A stretch of 64,000 nucleotides of DNA from an uncultured Pelagibacteraceae bacterium (GTDB lineage: Bacteria; Pseudomonadota; Alphaproteobacteria; Pelagibacterales; Pelagibacteraceae), in contig CABYTL010000003.1 in the NCBI GenBank assembly GCA_902521805.1, positions 1 through 64,000 on the forward strand, read 5' to 3'. How positions within the stretch are numbered: position 1 is the stretch's first letter; every line of letters begins with the position of its first letter. The notes under the pieces are model-generated. The model saw only the letters and a list, made by a program, of their open reading frames with translations, did not search any database and was not told the DNA's origin. Of the stretch, positions 51,017-61,381 are shown piece by piece. Both the position numbers and the translations under genes were made by a program.

Positions 51017-52561
51017 ATGAGTGCAGAAGCAATGAAAGTGTCGTCTGTTTTAGATACCTCTCATTTAAAGGTAAAATTTCCATTTAAAGCAAAGTATGGA
51101 AACTACATTAATGGAAAATTTGTAGAGCCTAAATCTGGCAAATATTTTGATAATCCTAGCCCGATTTCGAATGAGATAATCTGTTCAGTCGCAAGATCAA
51201 ATGAGAAAGATGTAGAAGCAGCTTTAGATGCTGCTCATTCAGCTTTTGAAACATGGGGAAAAACTGACATCACTACAAGATCAAATATAATGATGAAAAT
51301 AGCTGATGTTTTAGAGAAAAATCTAAATTTACTCGCTACAGCCGAGTGTTTAGATAATGGAAAACCAATAAGAGAATGTATGGCAGCAGATTTACCATTG
51401 GTAATTGACCACTGGAGATATTTTGCTGGTGTAATAAGAGCTGAAGAAGGTTCTGTTGCAGAGATTAGCAATTCACAATACTCTTATAACATTCCAGAAC
51501 CATTAGGAGTAGTTGGTCAGATTGTTCCTTGGAACTTTCCATTGTTAATGGCTACTTGGAAATTAGCTCCAGCCTTAGCAGCAGGTAATTGTTCAGTTTT
51601 AAAACCAGCAGAGCAAACACCAGCTTCAATTATGGTTATGATGGAACTGATTGGTGATTTATTACCTCCAGGAGTTGTGAATATAGTTAGTGGTTTCGGT
51701 TTAGAGGCAGGTAAGCCTTTAGCATCTTCAAAAAGAGTTGCAAAAGTGGCTTTTACTGGTGAAACTTCTACTGGAAGACTGATTATGCAATATGCAGCTC
51801 AAAACATTATTCCTATTACATTGGAATTAGGTGGAAAATCTCCAAACATTTTTTTTGAAGATATCATGGAAAAAGACGATGACTTTTTAGACAAATGTGT
51901 TGAAGGTTTTGTAATGTTTAATTTAAACCAGGGTGAAGTATGTACTTGTCCAAGCAGAGCATTAGTGCAGGAGTCTATCTATGATAAATTCATGGAAAAA
52001 TGTATTGCTAGAACTAAAGCTGTTGTTCAAGATAACCCATTAAAAATGGAAACTATGATTGGAGCGCAAGCTTCGGTAGAACAGATGGAAAAGATTAAAT
52101 CTTATCTTGATCTTGGTAAAAAAGAAGGTGCAAAAGTTCTTACTGGAGGAGCTGTTGGTAAACTTAATAGCGGATTGGAAAAAGGTAACTATATTCAACC
52201 TACAATTTTTGAGACCAACAATAAATCTCGTATTTCTCAAGAAGAAATATTTGGCCCTGTAGTGTCTGTAATTAAATTTAAAGATGAAGCAGAAGCGTTA
52301 GAAATTGCTAATGATACTCTTTATGGTTTAGGTGCGGGTGTGTGGACTAGAAATGGTAACATTGCTTATAGAATGGGAAGAGCAATTCAAGCAGGAATTG
52401 TGTGGACTAATTGTTACCACGCTTATCCAGCTCATTCACCATTTGGTGGTTACAAACAATCAGGTGTTGGAAGAGAAACTCACAAGATGATGCTTAGCCA
52501 TTATAGACAGAATAAGAACTTACATGTTTCTTATGCTGAAAAGAAATTAGGTTTCTTTTAA
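51017..52561 (+). CDS. NAD-dependent aldehyde dehydrogenase (acetaldehyde dehydrogenase/ExaC-like)
   Basis: [47 protein letters not shown]; conventional start ATG 51017 with GAGAGGA upstream; ORF continues to 50825 through a Lys-rich extension. Confidence 0.9.
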   Translation: MSAEAMKVSSVLDTSHLKVKFPFKAKYGNYINGKFVEPKSGKYFDNPSPISNEIICSVARSNEKDVEAALDAAHSAFETWGKTDITTRSNIMMKIADVLEKNLNLLATAECLDNGKPIRECMAADLPLVIDHWRYFAGVIRAEEGSVAEISNSQYSYNIPEPLGVVGQIVPWNFPLLMATWKLAPALAAGNCSVLKPAEQTPASIMVMMELIGDLLPPGVVNIVSGFGLEAGKPLASSKRVAKVAFTGETSTGRLIMQYAAQNIIPITLELGGKSPNIFFEDIMEKDDDFLDKCVEGFVMFNLNQGEVCTCPSRALVQESIYDKFMEKCIARTKAVVQDNPLKMETMIGAQASVEQMEKIKSYLDLGKKEGAKVLTGGAVGKLNSGLEKGNYIQPTIFETNNKSRISQEEIFGPVVSVIKFKDEAEALEIANDTLYGLGAGVWTRNGNIAYRMGRAIQAGIVWTNCYHAYPAHSPFGGYKQSGVGRETHKMMLSHYRQNKNLHVSYAEKKLGFF

Positions 52562-52576
52562 ACATATAATATATAC

Positions 52577-52603
52577 TGGTCCATGATTCGATATCATGGG
52601 CCA
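52577..52603 (+). promoter_or_regulatory. Intercistronic hairpin TGGTCCATGAT-TCGAT-ATCATGGGCCA between ALDH and DUF779
   Basis: 11-bp stem with one G-T wobble, 5-nt loop. Confidence 0.5.
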
Positions 52604-52613
52604 GAGATTAAAA

Positions 52614-52967
52614 ATGAAAGTATCAGCAACTAACTCAGCACTTAATTTATTATCAGAACTTCAAGAAAGATATGGAGAAAAATTAATGTTTCACCAATCT
52701 GGAGGATGTTGTGATGGAAGTGCTCCAATGTGTTTTCAAGAAGGTGAATTTCCTTTAGGTGACAATGACATAAAATTAGGAGAAATTGGTGGTGTTCCTT
52801 TTTATATGAATGCAGATCAGTACGAAAAGTGGAAACACACAGATCTAACTATTGATGCTGTTAATGGTATTGGAGGAATGTTTTCACTAGACAATGGAAC
52901 AGGACGGAGATTTTTAACAAAATCAGAGATATGTCTCGTGGTAGATAATGATAATCCAAATCATTAA
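52614..52967 (+). CDS. DUF779 family protein (acetaldehyde dehydrogenase-associated)
   Basis: MFHQSGGCCDGSAPMCF, VPFYMNADQYEKWKHTDLTIDAV; follows ALDH as is typical. Confidence 0.88.
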   Translation: MKVSATNSALNLLSELQERYGEKLMFHQSGGCCDGSAPMCFQEGEFPLGDNDIKLGEIGGVPFYMNADQYEKWKHTDLTIDAVNGIGGMFSLDNGTGRRFLTKSEICLVVDNDNPNH

Positions 52968-52991
52968 ATAACATTCTAAATCTAATATTTT

Positions 52992-53462
52992 ATGTCAGTT
53001 TTCTTGAGTTCACAAAAAATTATTAAAGATTGGATAGACTATAATAATCATATGAATGTATCTTATTATCTTCTTATATTTGATAAGTATGGTGCAGATA
53101 TTCTTAATGATACCTTTATGATGGGAGAACATTCAGCTAAAACAACTGGAAAAAGTACAATGATAGTTGAGTCTAATATAACATATAATCAAGAGCTAAA
53201 ACTTGAAGATGAAGTTGATGTAAATTTAATCTATTTTAATCATGATAAAAAAAGACTTCTGTATAAAATGGAGATGATTCAAAAAGAAAAAAATTTTCTA
53301 GCATCGACGATTGAAATTTTATCTTTGTATGTAGATCTTAATACGAGAAAAGTTTCAGAGTTTGAACCAGAAAAAGTTTCAATAATGGATAATTTTATAA
53401 AAAATAACCAAGAAAAATTTAACAATACCAACTTGAAATTTTCCTCAAAATTAAAAAAATAA
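52992..53462 (+). CDS. Thioesterase-like (hot-dog fold) protein
   Basis: DWIDYNNHMNVSYYLLIFD, ESNITYNQELKLEDEVDVNL. Confidence 0.8.
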   Translation: MSVFLSSQKIIKDWIDYNNHMNVSYYLLIFDKYGADILNDTFMMGEHSAKTTGKSTMIVESNITYNQELKLEDEVDVNLIYFNHDKKRLLYKMEMIQKEKNFLASTIEILSLYVDLNTRKVSEFEPEKVSIMDNFIKNNQEKFNNTNLKFSSKLKK

Positions 53463-53469
53463 GAATTGA

Positions 53470-53499
53470 TTACTTCCAGCTTGCGCGCACTGGAAGTAA
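53470..53499. terminator. Hairpin TTACTTCCAG-CTTGCGCGCA-CTGGAAGTAA between convergent genes
   Basis: Perfect 10-bp stem; a T-rich tract follows on the minus strand. Confidence 0.75.
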
Positions 53500-53507
53500 A
53501 AGTTTAA

Positions 53508-53834
53508 TTATTGTCCTGGTGCCTTGTATTGGCCAGAAGCAACTTCACTTGCTTTAGTAGTGGCTTTAGTGAAATCTATAGCTTCAAGTATAGTTAAATT
53601 TTTCACAGCTCCAGAAGCTTCGACTACAAGTTTAACAGCTGCAAAATCCTCAAAACTAGTTAACTCATTTACAACCACAAAATCATAAGATCCTCTTACA
53701 ATATCCATACTATGCATTGTTCCTCCCATGGCCTTTGTCAATTGTTCTACAACTGCTTTTCTATCAGTTTTAGGGTCTTTTAAAAAACCTTGAAAAGCTT
53801 TTTCAGTGTAGTTTCCCATTATGTATGCTTTCAT
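53508..53834 (-). CDS. GYD domain protein
   Basis: GGTMHSMDIVRGSYDFVVVNELTSFEDFAAVKLVVEASGAVKNLTILEAI; AGGAG RBS. Confidence 0.85.
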   Translation of the reverse strand: MKAYIMGNYTEKAFQGFLKDPKTDRKAVVEQLTKAMGGTMHSMDIVRGSYDFVVVNELTSFEDFAAVKLVVEASGAVKNLTILEAIDFTKATTKASEVASGQYKAPGQ

Positions 53835-53936
53835 ATCAATCTCCTTTTTATTTTTTTAAATTATCATTGTATCAAATTTTCGTAATGTGTAAAAATTACA
53901 TAGTAGACACAACCTATAGTAATGTTAAATTAAAAT

Positions 53937-55379
53937 ATGTATGAAAAATTTGGACAGTTCTACGATGGAAAATGGCAAGAGTCTTCAAATAAAGGAACTT
54001 ATGAAGTTATTAATCCAGCAACAGAGGAAATTATAGGAAATGCCTCCAAGGCAACTCCTCAAGATGTTGATAGAGCACTTAAGTCAGCTGAGAAAGGTTT
54101 AGAAGTTTGGAAGAAAACTACTCCTTGGCAAAGATCTTACATTATAAGACGCATAGCAGACAAGATGAGAGAAAAACAAGATTTGCTTGCTAAGTGGATG
54201 ACCTTAGAGGTAGGTAAACCATTAGCAGAAGCCAAAGGTGAAATTAATGGTGCAGCAGATATTTTTGAGTGGAATGCGGAAGAAACAAAAAGAATTTTTG
54301 GTCAAACCGTCGAGAGTAGATTTAAAGATACAAGAGTTCATGTTTATTATCAGCCTGTAGGGGTAGTCGCAGCATTATCTCCCTGGAATTTTCCAGCGGT
54401 ATTATCAGCGAGAAAAATATCAACAGCTTTAGCAGCAGGTTGTTCAGTAATAATAAAACCTGATGTTATTACTCCTGGAATAGTTATGGAGATGATAGAT
54501 ATTTGTAAAGAATGTGGTGTTCCTGCCGGTGTGGTAAATCTCCTTTCAGGCGATCCTCCCAGTATTGCTCAACAGTTGATTGCCTCAGATATTGTTAAAA
54601 AAATTTCTATAACTGGCTCTTCCAGAGTTGGAAAGTTAATTTTAAAACAAGCTGCAGATAAAGTTCAAAGAGTAACAATGGAATTAAGTGGTCACTCACC
54701 ATTTATTGTTTTTAATGATGCAGATATTAAAAAAGCCACTGATATGGCAATAGCTGCAAAGTTTAGAAACAATGGACAAGTATGTATATCACCTAATAGA
54801 TTTTATATTCAAGAGGATAAAAAAAATGAATTTGTAAATTTGTTTATTGAAAAAACAAAAAAATTAAAGATTGGAAATGGTATGGATCCTGATACTCAAT
54901 TAGGACCACTAACAACACAAAAGAGACTAAACGAGATTGAAGTTTTAGTTGAAAAAACAAAAAAAGAGGGAGCCAAAGTTTTGTTAGGTGGAAAAAGACC
55001 AGCTGGTTTTAATAAAGGATTTTTTTATGAACCAACTGTATTTGATGATGTTAAAGATGATTTTACTATAATGAAAGAAGAACCTTTTGGCCCATTGGTG
55101 CCTATGCTTTCCTTCAAATCTTTTGATGAAGTGATTGAAAGAGCCAACAATCACGAACTTGGATTATGTAGTTACGTATGTACAAACTCCATGGAAACTG
55201 CTCATTTAGCATCAGAAAAATTAGAAACAGGGACTGTAGGAGTAAATACTGGTTTTATAGCTATTGCAGAAGCTCCTTTTGGAGGCATTAAACAAAGTGG
55301 ATATGGACGAGAGGGTGGATCGATGGCTATAAAAGATTATTTAAATGTAAAATATACTCATCTAGGTATTAAAGGTTGA
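53937..55379 (+). CDS. NAD(P)-dependent aldehyde dehydrogenase (succinate-semialdehyde dehydrogenase-like)
   Basis: LSPWNFPAVLSARKISTALAAGC, ELSGHSPFIVFNDAD, NNGQVCISPNRFY. Confidence 0.88.
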   Translation: MYEKFGQFYDGKWQESSNKGTYEVINPATEEIIGNASKATPQDVDRALKSAEKGLEVWKKTTPWQRSYIIRRIADKMREKQDLLAKWMTLEVGKPLAEAKGEINGAADIFEWNAEETKRIFGQTVESRFKDTRVHVYYQPVGVVAALSPWNFPAVLSARKISTALAAGCSVIIKPDVITPGIVMEMIDICKECGVPAGVVNLLSGDPPSIAQQLIASDIVKKISITGSSRVGKLILKQAADKVQRVTMELSGHSPFIVFNDADIKKATDMAIAAKFRNNGQVCISPNRFYIQEDKKNEFVNLFIEKTKKLKIGNGMDPDTQLGPLTTQKRLNEIEVLVEKTKKEGAKVLLGGKRPAGFNKGFFYEPTVFDDVKDDFTIMKEEPFGPLVPMLSFKSFDEVIERANNHELGLCSYVCTNSMETAHLASEKLETGTVGVNTGFIAIAEAPFGGIKQSGYGREGGSMAIKDYLNVKYTHLGIKG

Positions 55380-55383
55380 ATTA

Positions 55384-56226
55384 ATGAAATTATTAAGAGT
55401 GGGTGAGTTTGGTAAAGAAGTACCAGCTGTAATAGACAATGAAAAAAAAATTAGAGACTTATCAAAAATAATAGACGATTTTAATCCATCAAATTTAAAT
55501 TTTGAGACTTTAAATAATTTAAAAAAAATAGATCTTAAAACTCTTCCTTTAATAAACGATAAAGAGCGAATAGGATCATGTATAATAAAACCAGCCAATT
55601 TTCTTGCAATAGGTTTAAACTATAAGGCACATGCAGAAGAAACAAATTCAGATGCCCCAAAAGAGCCAATCGTATTTAGTAAATCACCGAATTGTATAGT
55701 TGGTCCAAATGACAATGTAGTTAAACCAAAATTTTCTACATCATTAGATCATGAAGTAGAGGTAGCAATGGTTATAGGAAGTAAAGCAAGATATGTTGAA
55801 GAAAAAGAAGCTCAAAATTATGTTTTAGGATATTGTATTTGTAATGACATTAGTGAGAGAGATTGGCAAAAAAATAGAGGCGGTCAATGGGTAAAAGGAA
55901 AATCTGGGGATACTTTTGGACCTATTGGACCTTATTTAGTATCAAGAGATGAAATTAAAGATCCACATAATTTAAATTTATTTTTAAATCTTAATGGTAA
56001 AAGGAGACAGACTGGCAATACAAGTTTAATGATTTTCAATTTTAATTTTTTAATCTCTCATATAAGTCAATTTATTACATTAATGCCTGGAGACATAATT
56101 ACAACAGGAACACCTGCTGGAGTAGGAATGGGAATGAACCCACCAGATTACTTGAAAGATGGGGATGAAATGTTTTTAAAGATTGATCAATTGGGTGAGC
56201 AGAAATCAAGAGTTATTTTAGAATAG
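55384..56226 (+). CDS. Fumarylacetoacetate hydrolase family protein
   Basis: FLAIGLNYKAHAEET, LDHEVEVAMVIG, GDIITTGTPAGVGMGMNPP. Confidence 0.92.
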   Translation: MKLLRVGEFGKEVPAVIDNEKKIRDLSKIIDDFNPSNLNFETLNNLKKIDLKTLPLINDKERIGSCIIKPANFLAIGLNYKAHAEETNSDAPKEPIVFSKSPNCIVGPNDNVVKPKFSTSLDHEVEVAMVIGSKARYVEEKEAQNYVLGYCICNDISERDWQKNRGGQWVKGKSGDTFGPIGPYLVSRDEIKDPHNLNLFLNLNGKRRQTGNTSLMIFNFNFLISHISQFITLMPGDIITTGTPAGVGMGMNPPDYLKDGDEMFLKIDQLGEQKSRVILE

Positions 56227-56235
56227 TTTTTATCA

Positions 56236-58923
56236 ATGAAAAAAAGAGATCTATATTACGAGAGAATTCCCACAAGACTATTGAGAGAAGACGTAAGGTA
56301 TTTAGGAAGTATTTTAGGAAAAGTTATTACAATTCAAGAAGGTAAAAAATTTTTTAATTTAGTTGAAAAAGTACGTAAACTTTCTAAAGCAAATAAAACA
56401 GGCAAAAGTATTAATCAAACTAATAAAAAAGTAATAAAAGCTATAAAAAATCTAAACTCAAAAAACACTTTCAAATTAACTAGAGCCTTTACACATTTCA
56501 TGAATCTTTTTAATCTAGCTGAATTAATTGATGCATCAAGAAGTTTAGATGAATATGAAAACAATAAAAAAAGAATAACTAATAACAATCTATTTATAGA
56601 AGAAATATTCGAAGATCTTTTTAATAATAAAAATATTTCAGAAAATAAAATTTATAATACTGCAAAAAATTTAAATATAGGAATTGTTTTAACTGCACAT
56701 CCGACTGAAGTAAAAAGAAGAACTTTGATTCAAAAGTATCATAAGATAATTGAAATTCTTGAACAGAGAGATTTGTTAAAAAATTTTCCATCAAAATTAA
56801 AAATATTAGATAAAAGACTTTTTGATGAATTGACAATAATTTGGAATACAGATGATCTTAAAAGATTTAAACCATCTCCATTTGATGAAGCAAGGTGGGG
56901 ATTAGCAATTATAGAAGACAGTCTTTGGGACACAATTCCAAAAGTATATCGTAGACTTAATTCTATTTTTTTAAAGAATATGAACAAAGGTTTACCTAAA
57001 AACTTTAATCCAATAGAGTTTGGATCATGGATGGGAGGTGATAGAGATGGGAATCCTAATGTTACATCAGAAGTAACAAGAAAGGTTATATTATTATCAA
57101 GATGGGAAGCTGCTAAACTTTATGAAAAAGCTTTAACAAAAATTATTAGATCTTATTCAATGCAAAAATGTTCAAAAAAAATACTTTTTAAGGTTGGTAA
57201 ATCTTACGAACCATACAGAGTTTTTTTAAGACCTTTAAGAGATAAAATGAGAATAACTCATCGGTTAATAGAACAACATCTGGTTAATAACAAACCATTA
57301 AATCAAAAAAAATTACTTAATTCCAGAGAAGAAATATTAAAACCTTTAAGAGTAGTTAGAGAGTCTTTAGAACAAAATCAAAATGAAAATTTAGCTAGTG
57401 GAGAATTATTAGATCTTATGAGAAGAGCGAAATGTTTTGGAATTAATTTGGCTAGACTTGATATTAGGCAAGAGTCATCTAGACATAGTAAATTAATATC
57501 TGAATTTGTGAAAAAAAAATTAAATAAAGATTATATTAAGATGAATGAAGAAGAAAAAATTAAATTCTTAAAATCTAAATTACTGTCTAAAAAAAATTAT
57601 CTAAATAAATTTCAATTTAAAAATAAAGAGAATAAGGAGGTCTGGTCAACATTTAAGATATTGGCTAATGAACCATCAGAATGTTTAGGAGCTTATGTAA
57701 TATCTATGACAAATTCAGTATCTGATATTCTATCTATTTATTTTTTACAAAAAGAGGCAAATATAAAGAATAAATTGAGAGTTGTACCTTTATTTGAAAC
57801 TTTAGATGATTTAGTTAATTCTCAAAAAATTATGAAGAATTTATTTTCTCAAACTTGGTACAGGAAATTAATTGAAAATAATCAAGAAGTAATGATTGGA
57901 TATTCAGATTCAAGTAAAGATGCTGGAAAAATTTGTGCAAGCTGGCATCAATATAAAGCTCAGGAAGAAATAATTAAATTAGGTAAAAAATTTAGTATAA
58001 ATATATCTTTTTTTCATGGTAGAGGAGGATCACCTGGTAGAGGTGGTGGTCCGATCCAATCAACTTTGAGGTCTCAACCTCCGAACTCAGTGAATGGGAA
58101 GATTAGAATTACAGATCAAGGTGAGGTAATACAACAAAAATATGGATATGAACCTTTAGCTAAATATAATTTATGTAGCTATATAGGAGCCGTAACTGAG
58201 GCAACATTAAATCCTCCACCAAATCCAAAACTAGACTGGAGATCGTTAATTGAAAAAATGTCTGACATATCAAAGAGTTCATACAGAAAAAATATTAATC
58301 AAAATTCTGATTTTATAAGATATTTCAAAACTGTAACCCCACATAAAGCATTAGGAAAACTTTCGATTGGATCAAGACCATCAAAAAGAAAAAATACTGA
58401 CAACATAAAAAGTTTGAGAGCTATACCCTGGGTATTTGCATGGACACAGATAAGATTAATGTTACCTGCATGGTTAGGAAGTGCAGAAGCATTAAGATAT
58501 TCGTATATTAAAAAATTTAGAAAAACATTATATGATATGGAGAAAAATTGGCCTTTTTTTAATTCTATGCTTGATATGCTCGATATGGTTATTTCCAAAG
58601 CAGACCCAGAAATATCAAAAATATATGAGGAATATTTAGCTGATGCAAGTTTGAAAAGGGTTGGAAAAAAATTAAGATTTCAATTTAGCGTAATTAAAAA
58701 ATTAAATAAAAAGATAACACCAAAAGATATATTAAATTTGAGAAAACAATTTAGAACTACTTTAATTGTAAGAAATATATATACTGAAGTATTAAATATT
58801 ATACAGCCAATAATTATTCAAAAATTAAAATATAATAAAAATATTAATAATAAAAAGTTTTTAGATGATGCATTATTAACTTCAATAGCTGGAATTTCTG
58901 CAGCGATGAAAAATACAGGTTAA
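56236..58923 (+). CDS. ppc: Phosphoenolpyruvate carboxylase
   Basis: VLTAHPTEVKRRT, GSWMGGDRDGNPNV, MIGYSDSSKDAGK, FHGRGGSPGRGGGP. Confidence 0.97.
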   Translation: MKKRDLYYERIPTRLLREDVRYLGSILGKVITIQEGKKFFNLVEKVRKLSKANKTGKSINQTNKKVIKAIKNLNSKNTFKLTRAFTHFMNLFNLAELIDASRSLDEYENNKKRITNNNLFIEEIFEDLFNNKNISENKIYNTAKNLNIGIVLTAHPTEVKRRTLIQKYHKIIEILEQRDLLKNFPSKLKILDKRLFDELTIIWNTDDLKRFKPSPFDEARWGLAIIEDSLWDTIPKVYRRLNSIFLKNMNKGLPKNFNPIEFGSWMGGDRDGNPNVTSEVTRKVILLSRWEAAKLYEKALTKIIRSYSMQKCSKKILFKVGKSYEPYRVFLRPLRDKMRITHRLIEQHLVNNKPLNQKKLLNSREEILKPLRVVRESLEQNQNENLASGELLDLMRRAKCFGINLARLDIRQESSRHSKLISEFVKKKLNKDYIKMNEEEKIKFLKSKLLSKKNYLNKFQFKNKENKEVWSTFKILANEPSECLGAYVISMTNSVSDILSIYFLQKEANIKNKLRVVPLFETLDDLVNSQKIMKNLFSQTWYRKLIENNQEVMIGYSDSSKDAGKICASWHQYKAQEEIIKLGKKFSINISFFHGRGGSPGRGGGPIQSTLRSQPPNSVNGKIRITDQGEVIQQKYGYEPLAKYNLCSYIGAVTEATLNPPPNPKLDWRSLIEKMSDISKSSYRKNINQNSDFIRYFKTVTPHKALGKLSIGSRPSKRKNTDNIKSLRAIPWVFAWTQIRLMLPAWLGSAEALRYSYIKKFRKTLYDMEKNWPFFNSMLDMLDMVISKADPEISKIYEEYLADASLKRVGKKLRFQFSVIKKLNKKITPKDILNLRKQFRTTLIVRNIYTEVLNIIQPIIIQKLKYNKNINNKKFLDDALLTSIAGISAAMKNTG

Positions 58924-59631
58924 ATGTTAGAATTTACAATTGCACTAGGAGCAGGGCTTTTAAGTTTTTTATCACCGTGTGTACTACCTTTAATACCTGG
59001 GTATATTTCTTTTATTTCTGGCCAATCATTACAAGATGCTCTTAACTCAAAAAAAATCAATTTTTTTCCATTAGTTTTGTTTTGCTTTGGATTTTCAACA
59101 GTATTTATAATTCTGGGAGCATCAGCATCTTTTGTAGGACAAGTATTTTTACAGAATTCTGAGTTTTTTCGGATATTAGCTGGAATTGTTATAATAATAT
59201 TTTCACTACAATTGATCGGAGTAATTAACATCTCATATTTAAACTTCGAAAAAAGATTTGAAGCAAGAAAATCTAGGAATATTTTGTTTCCTTATATAAT
59301 TGGACTCGCTTTTGGTTTTGGGTGGACGCCATGTATCGGTCCTATTTTGGGCTCAATTTTAACACTTGCGGCAATTGAACAGACTTTGAATAAAGCTGTT
59401 TTATTACTATTTTTCTATTCGATTGGATTAGCAATACCTTTCATAATTTCGGGAATACTGATACAAAAATTTTTGATTTTCTCTAAAAATTATAAAAAAA
59501 ATGTTAACTTTGTGTTTAAGTTAGGAGGAATTATATTATTAGTAACAGGTATTTTAATTTTGACTAATCAACTTCAAATTTTAGGATTTTATCTACTTGA
59601 ATTTTTTCCTTTTTTTCAAAATATAGGATAA
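58924..59631 (+). CDS. ccdA: Cytochrome c biogenesis protein CcdA
   Basis: LLSFLSPCVLPLIPGYISFISG, GFGWTPCIGPILGSIL. Confidence 0.93.
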   Translation: MLEFTIALGAGLLSFLSPCVLPLIPGYISFISGQSLQDALNSKKINFFPLVLFCFGFSTVFIILGASASFVGQVFLQNSEFFRILAGIVIIIFSLQLIGVINISYLNFEKRFEARKSRNILFPYIIGLAFGFGWTPCIGPILGSILTLAAIEQTLNKAVLLLFFYSIGLAIPFIISGILIQKFLIFSKNYKKNVNFVFKLGGIILLVTGILILTNQLQILGFYLLEFFPFFQNIG

Positions 59632-59639
59632 TTATAATT

Positions 59640-60227
59640 ATGAAAATTTATTTAATAGACTCAAGTGCAAGAAAAGAAGGCTCTACATCAAGAGCTTTAG
59701 CAAAAAAACTATTGAATAGAATAAAAAAAGCTGAAGATAAAGTTATATATAGAGATTTAAATGATGAAATGGTTTTTGTGTCTGGATTAACAGAGTCAGG
59801 TATGAAAATAGAGGAAAAGGATAGATCAGAGCACCATAAAAAAATGTTTGAATTATCAAATAAACTTGTAAATGAATTGAAGGAGAGTGATATTATAATT
59901 ATTTCTGCTCCCATATATAATTATGGTCCACCAGCAACGTTGAAAGCATGGGCTGATCTAGCCGCTCGTATAGGGGAAACATTTAAATTTAAACCAAATG
60001 GTAGAAGAGAAGGTTTATTAAAAAATAAACGTGCTTATTTAGTTATAACTTCTGGAGGAACAAAACTTAATAGTGATGAGGATTTTTTAACTCCATGGTT
60101 AAAATTTATTTTGAATTTTTTTGGTATAAAAAAAGTTGAGGTAGTTAGTGCAGACCAAATGGCTCTTAATTATGAAAAATCTATTAAAGATGCTGAGTCT
60201 CAGATTGAAAAAATTTCTATAAATTAA
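59640..60227 (+). CDS. FMN-dependent NAD(P)H oxidoreductase (azoreductase/flavodoxin-fold)
   Basis: IDSSARKEGSTSRALAKKLL, PIYNYGPPATLKAWADLAARIGETF. Confidence 0.85.
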   Translation: MKIYLIDSSARKEGSTSRALAKKLLNRIKKAEDKVIYRDLNDEMVFVSGLTESGMKIEEKDRSEHHKKMFELSNKLVNELKESDIIIISAPIYNYGPPATLKAWADLAARIGETFKFKPNGRREGLLKNKRAYLVITSGGTKLNSDEDFLTPWLKFILNFFGIKKVEVVSADQMALNYEKSIKDAESQIEKISIN

Positions 60228-61317
60228 ACTTTCTTTTCAAATGGTTTAGTTTTCCTTCTGTACTATCATAATCAATATAACACCCCTGTAAAAACCTATT
60301 TCCCTCATTTACATCATAGCTTGTTCTACCATGTAATAGTCTATGATTATCAATCATTAGTAAATCACCAGAACATAATTTAAATTCTATTTTATATTGA
60401 TCTGAATTATATAGCTCAGATATTTTCTTTCTAGCATTATAAAACAATTCTAGTTTTTCTCTTTCCAATAAAGGAACAAAATCTAACCTTGGGCTGAATC
60501 TTATTTGTTTAAAATTATTATTTTTGTCCAACTGAATCATTTCAGCCAAACTTTCTAGAACAACACTTTGATCTATAAATTGAAATCTTATTTTTACTTT
60601 AGATAAAATTTCGTAATATTCAGGAATCTTTTTTTTTAATTCTTCTGTTACAGTATATCCATCAACTAAAGTTGAGTATCCACCAGTCACATTATTTTCT
60701 ATACAATGAAGTAATTGAATACAAGGAACAGGGTTTCTATAAGGATTGTCAGTATGTGGTGCTAAAGGTAAAGATGTGTATGCTAAATCATTAGGATTAG
60801 GTTTAGATTTTACATTAAAGTATTCACCAAAATTTGTTCTTCGAATACTTCCAATGGAATTTGCAAAATTTACTAAATAATTGTTTTCTGTTGGAACATC
60901 TCTAAATATAACAAACCCATATTGATAAAAATTTGTCAAAGCTTTAATCATCAATTTTCCTTCGAAAAAATTTTTTTCGTAATTAAAATATTTACAATCT
61001 TTAAATTTTGAGTCCCACTTAATTTTTTTGATAGATTTGAAATCATTATTGATTAAAAATTCTTTTATAATATTTTTAATAGCTATTTTAGTAAATACCC
61101 CATCCTTGAAAGTTACTTCTAGAAAATTATCTGAGATTTTAAGTTTTTCTATTTCAATGTTATTTTCTAACTTTGTTGGGTCAAATAGTCTTTGTTTTGT
61201 CTTATTATCTACAAATTCTTTTCCATTTACTCTTTCACGTAACCAAAATGGATGAATTTCTCTTTTTTTGTCATCATCACAGCAAAAAACTTTATTTTTT
61301 AATAGTTCTATTTTCAT
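60217..61317 (-). CDS. Gamma-butyrobetaine hydroxylase-like Fe(II)/2-oxoglutarate dioxygenase (TauD family)
   Basis: HPFWLRER N-terminal region; APHTDNPYRNPVPCIQLLHC (HxD) and DNHRLLHGRTSYD (distal His/Arg). Confidence 0.85.
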   Translation of the reverse strand: MKIELLKNKVFCCDDDKKREIHPFWLRERVNGKEFVDNKTKQRLFDPTKLENNIEIEKLKISDNFLEVTFKDGVFTKIAIKNIIKEFLINNDFKSIKKIKWDSKFKDCKYFNYEKNFFEGKLMIKALTNFYQYGFVIFRDVPTENNYLVNFANSIGSIRRTNFGEYFNVKSKPNPNDLAYTSLPLAPHTDNPYRNPVPCIQLLHCIENNVTGGYSTLVDGYTVTEELKKKIPEYYEILSKVKIRFQFIDQSVVLESLAEMIQLDKNNNFKQIRFSPRLDFVPLLEREKLELFYNARKKISELYNSDQYKIEFKLCSGDLLMIDNHRLLHGRTSYDVNEGNRFLQGCYIDYDSTEGKLNHLKRKFNL

Positions 61318-61381
61318 TAAAGTTAAATGATTAATTAAATTTATGCTTTATTCAATACTAATAAAATAGTATTACAAAGAA

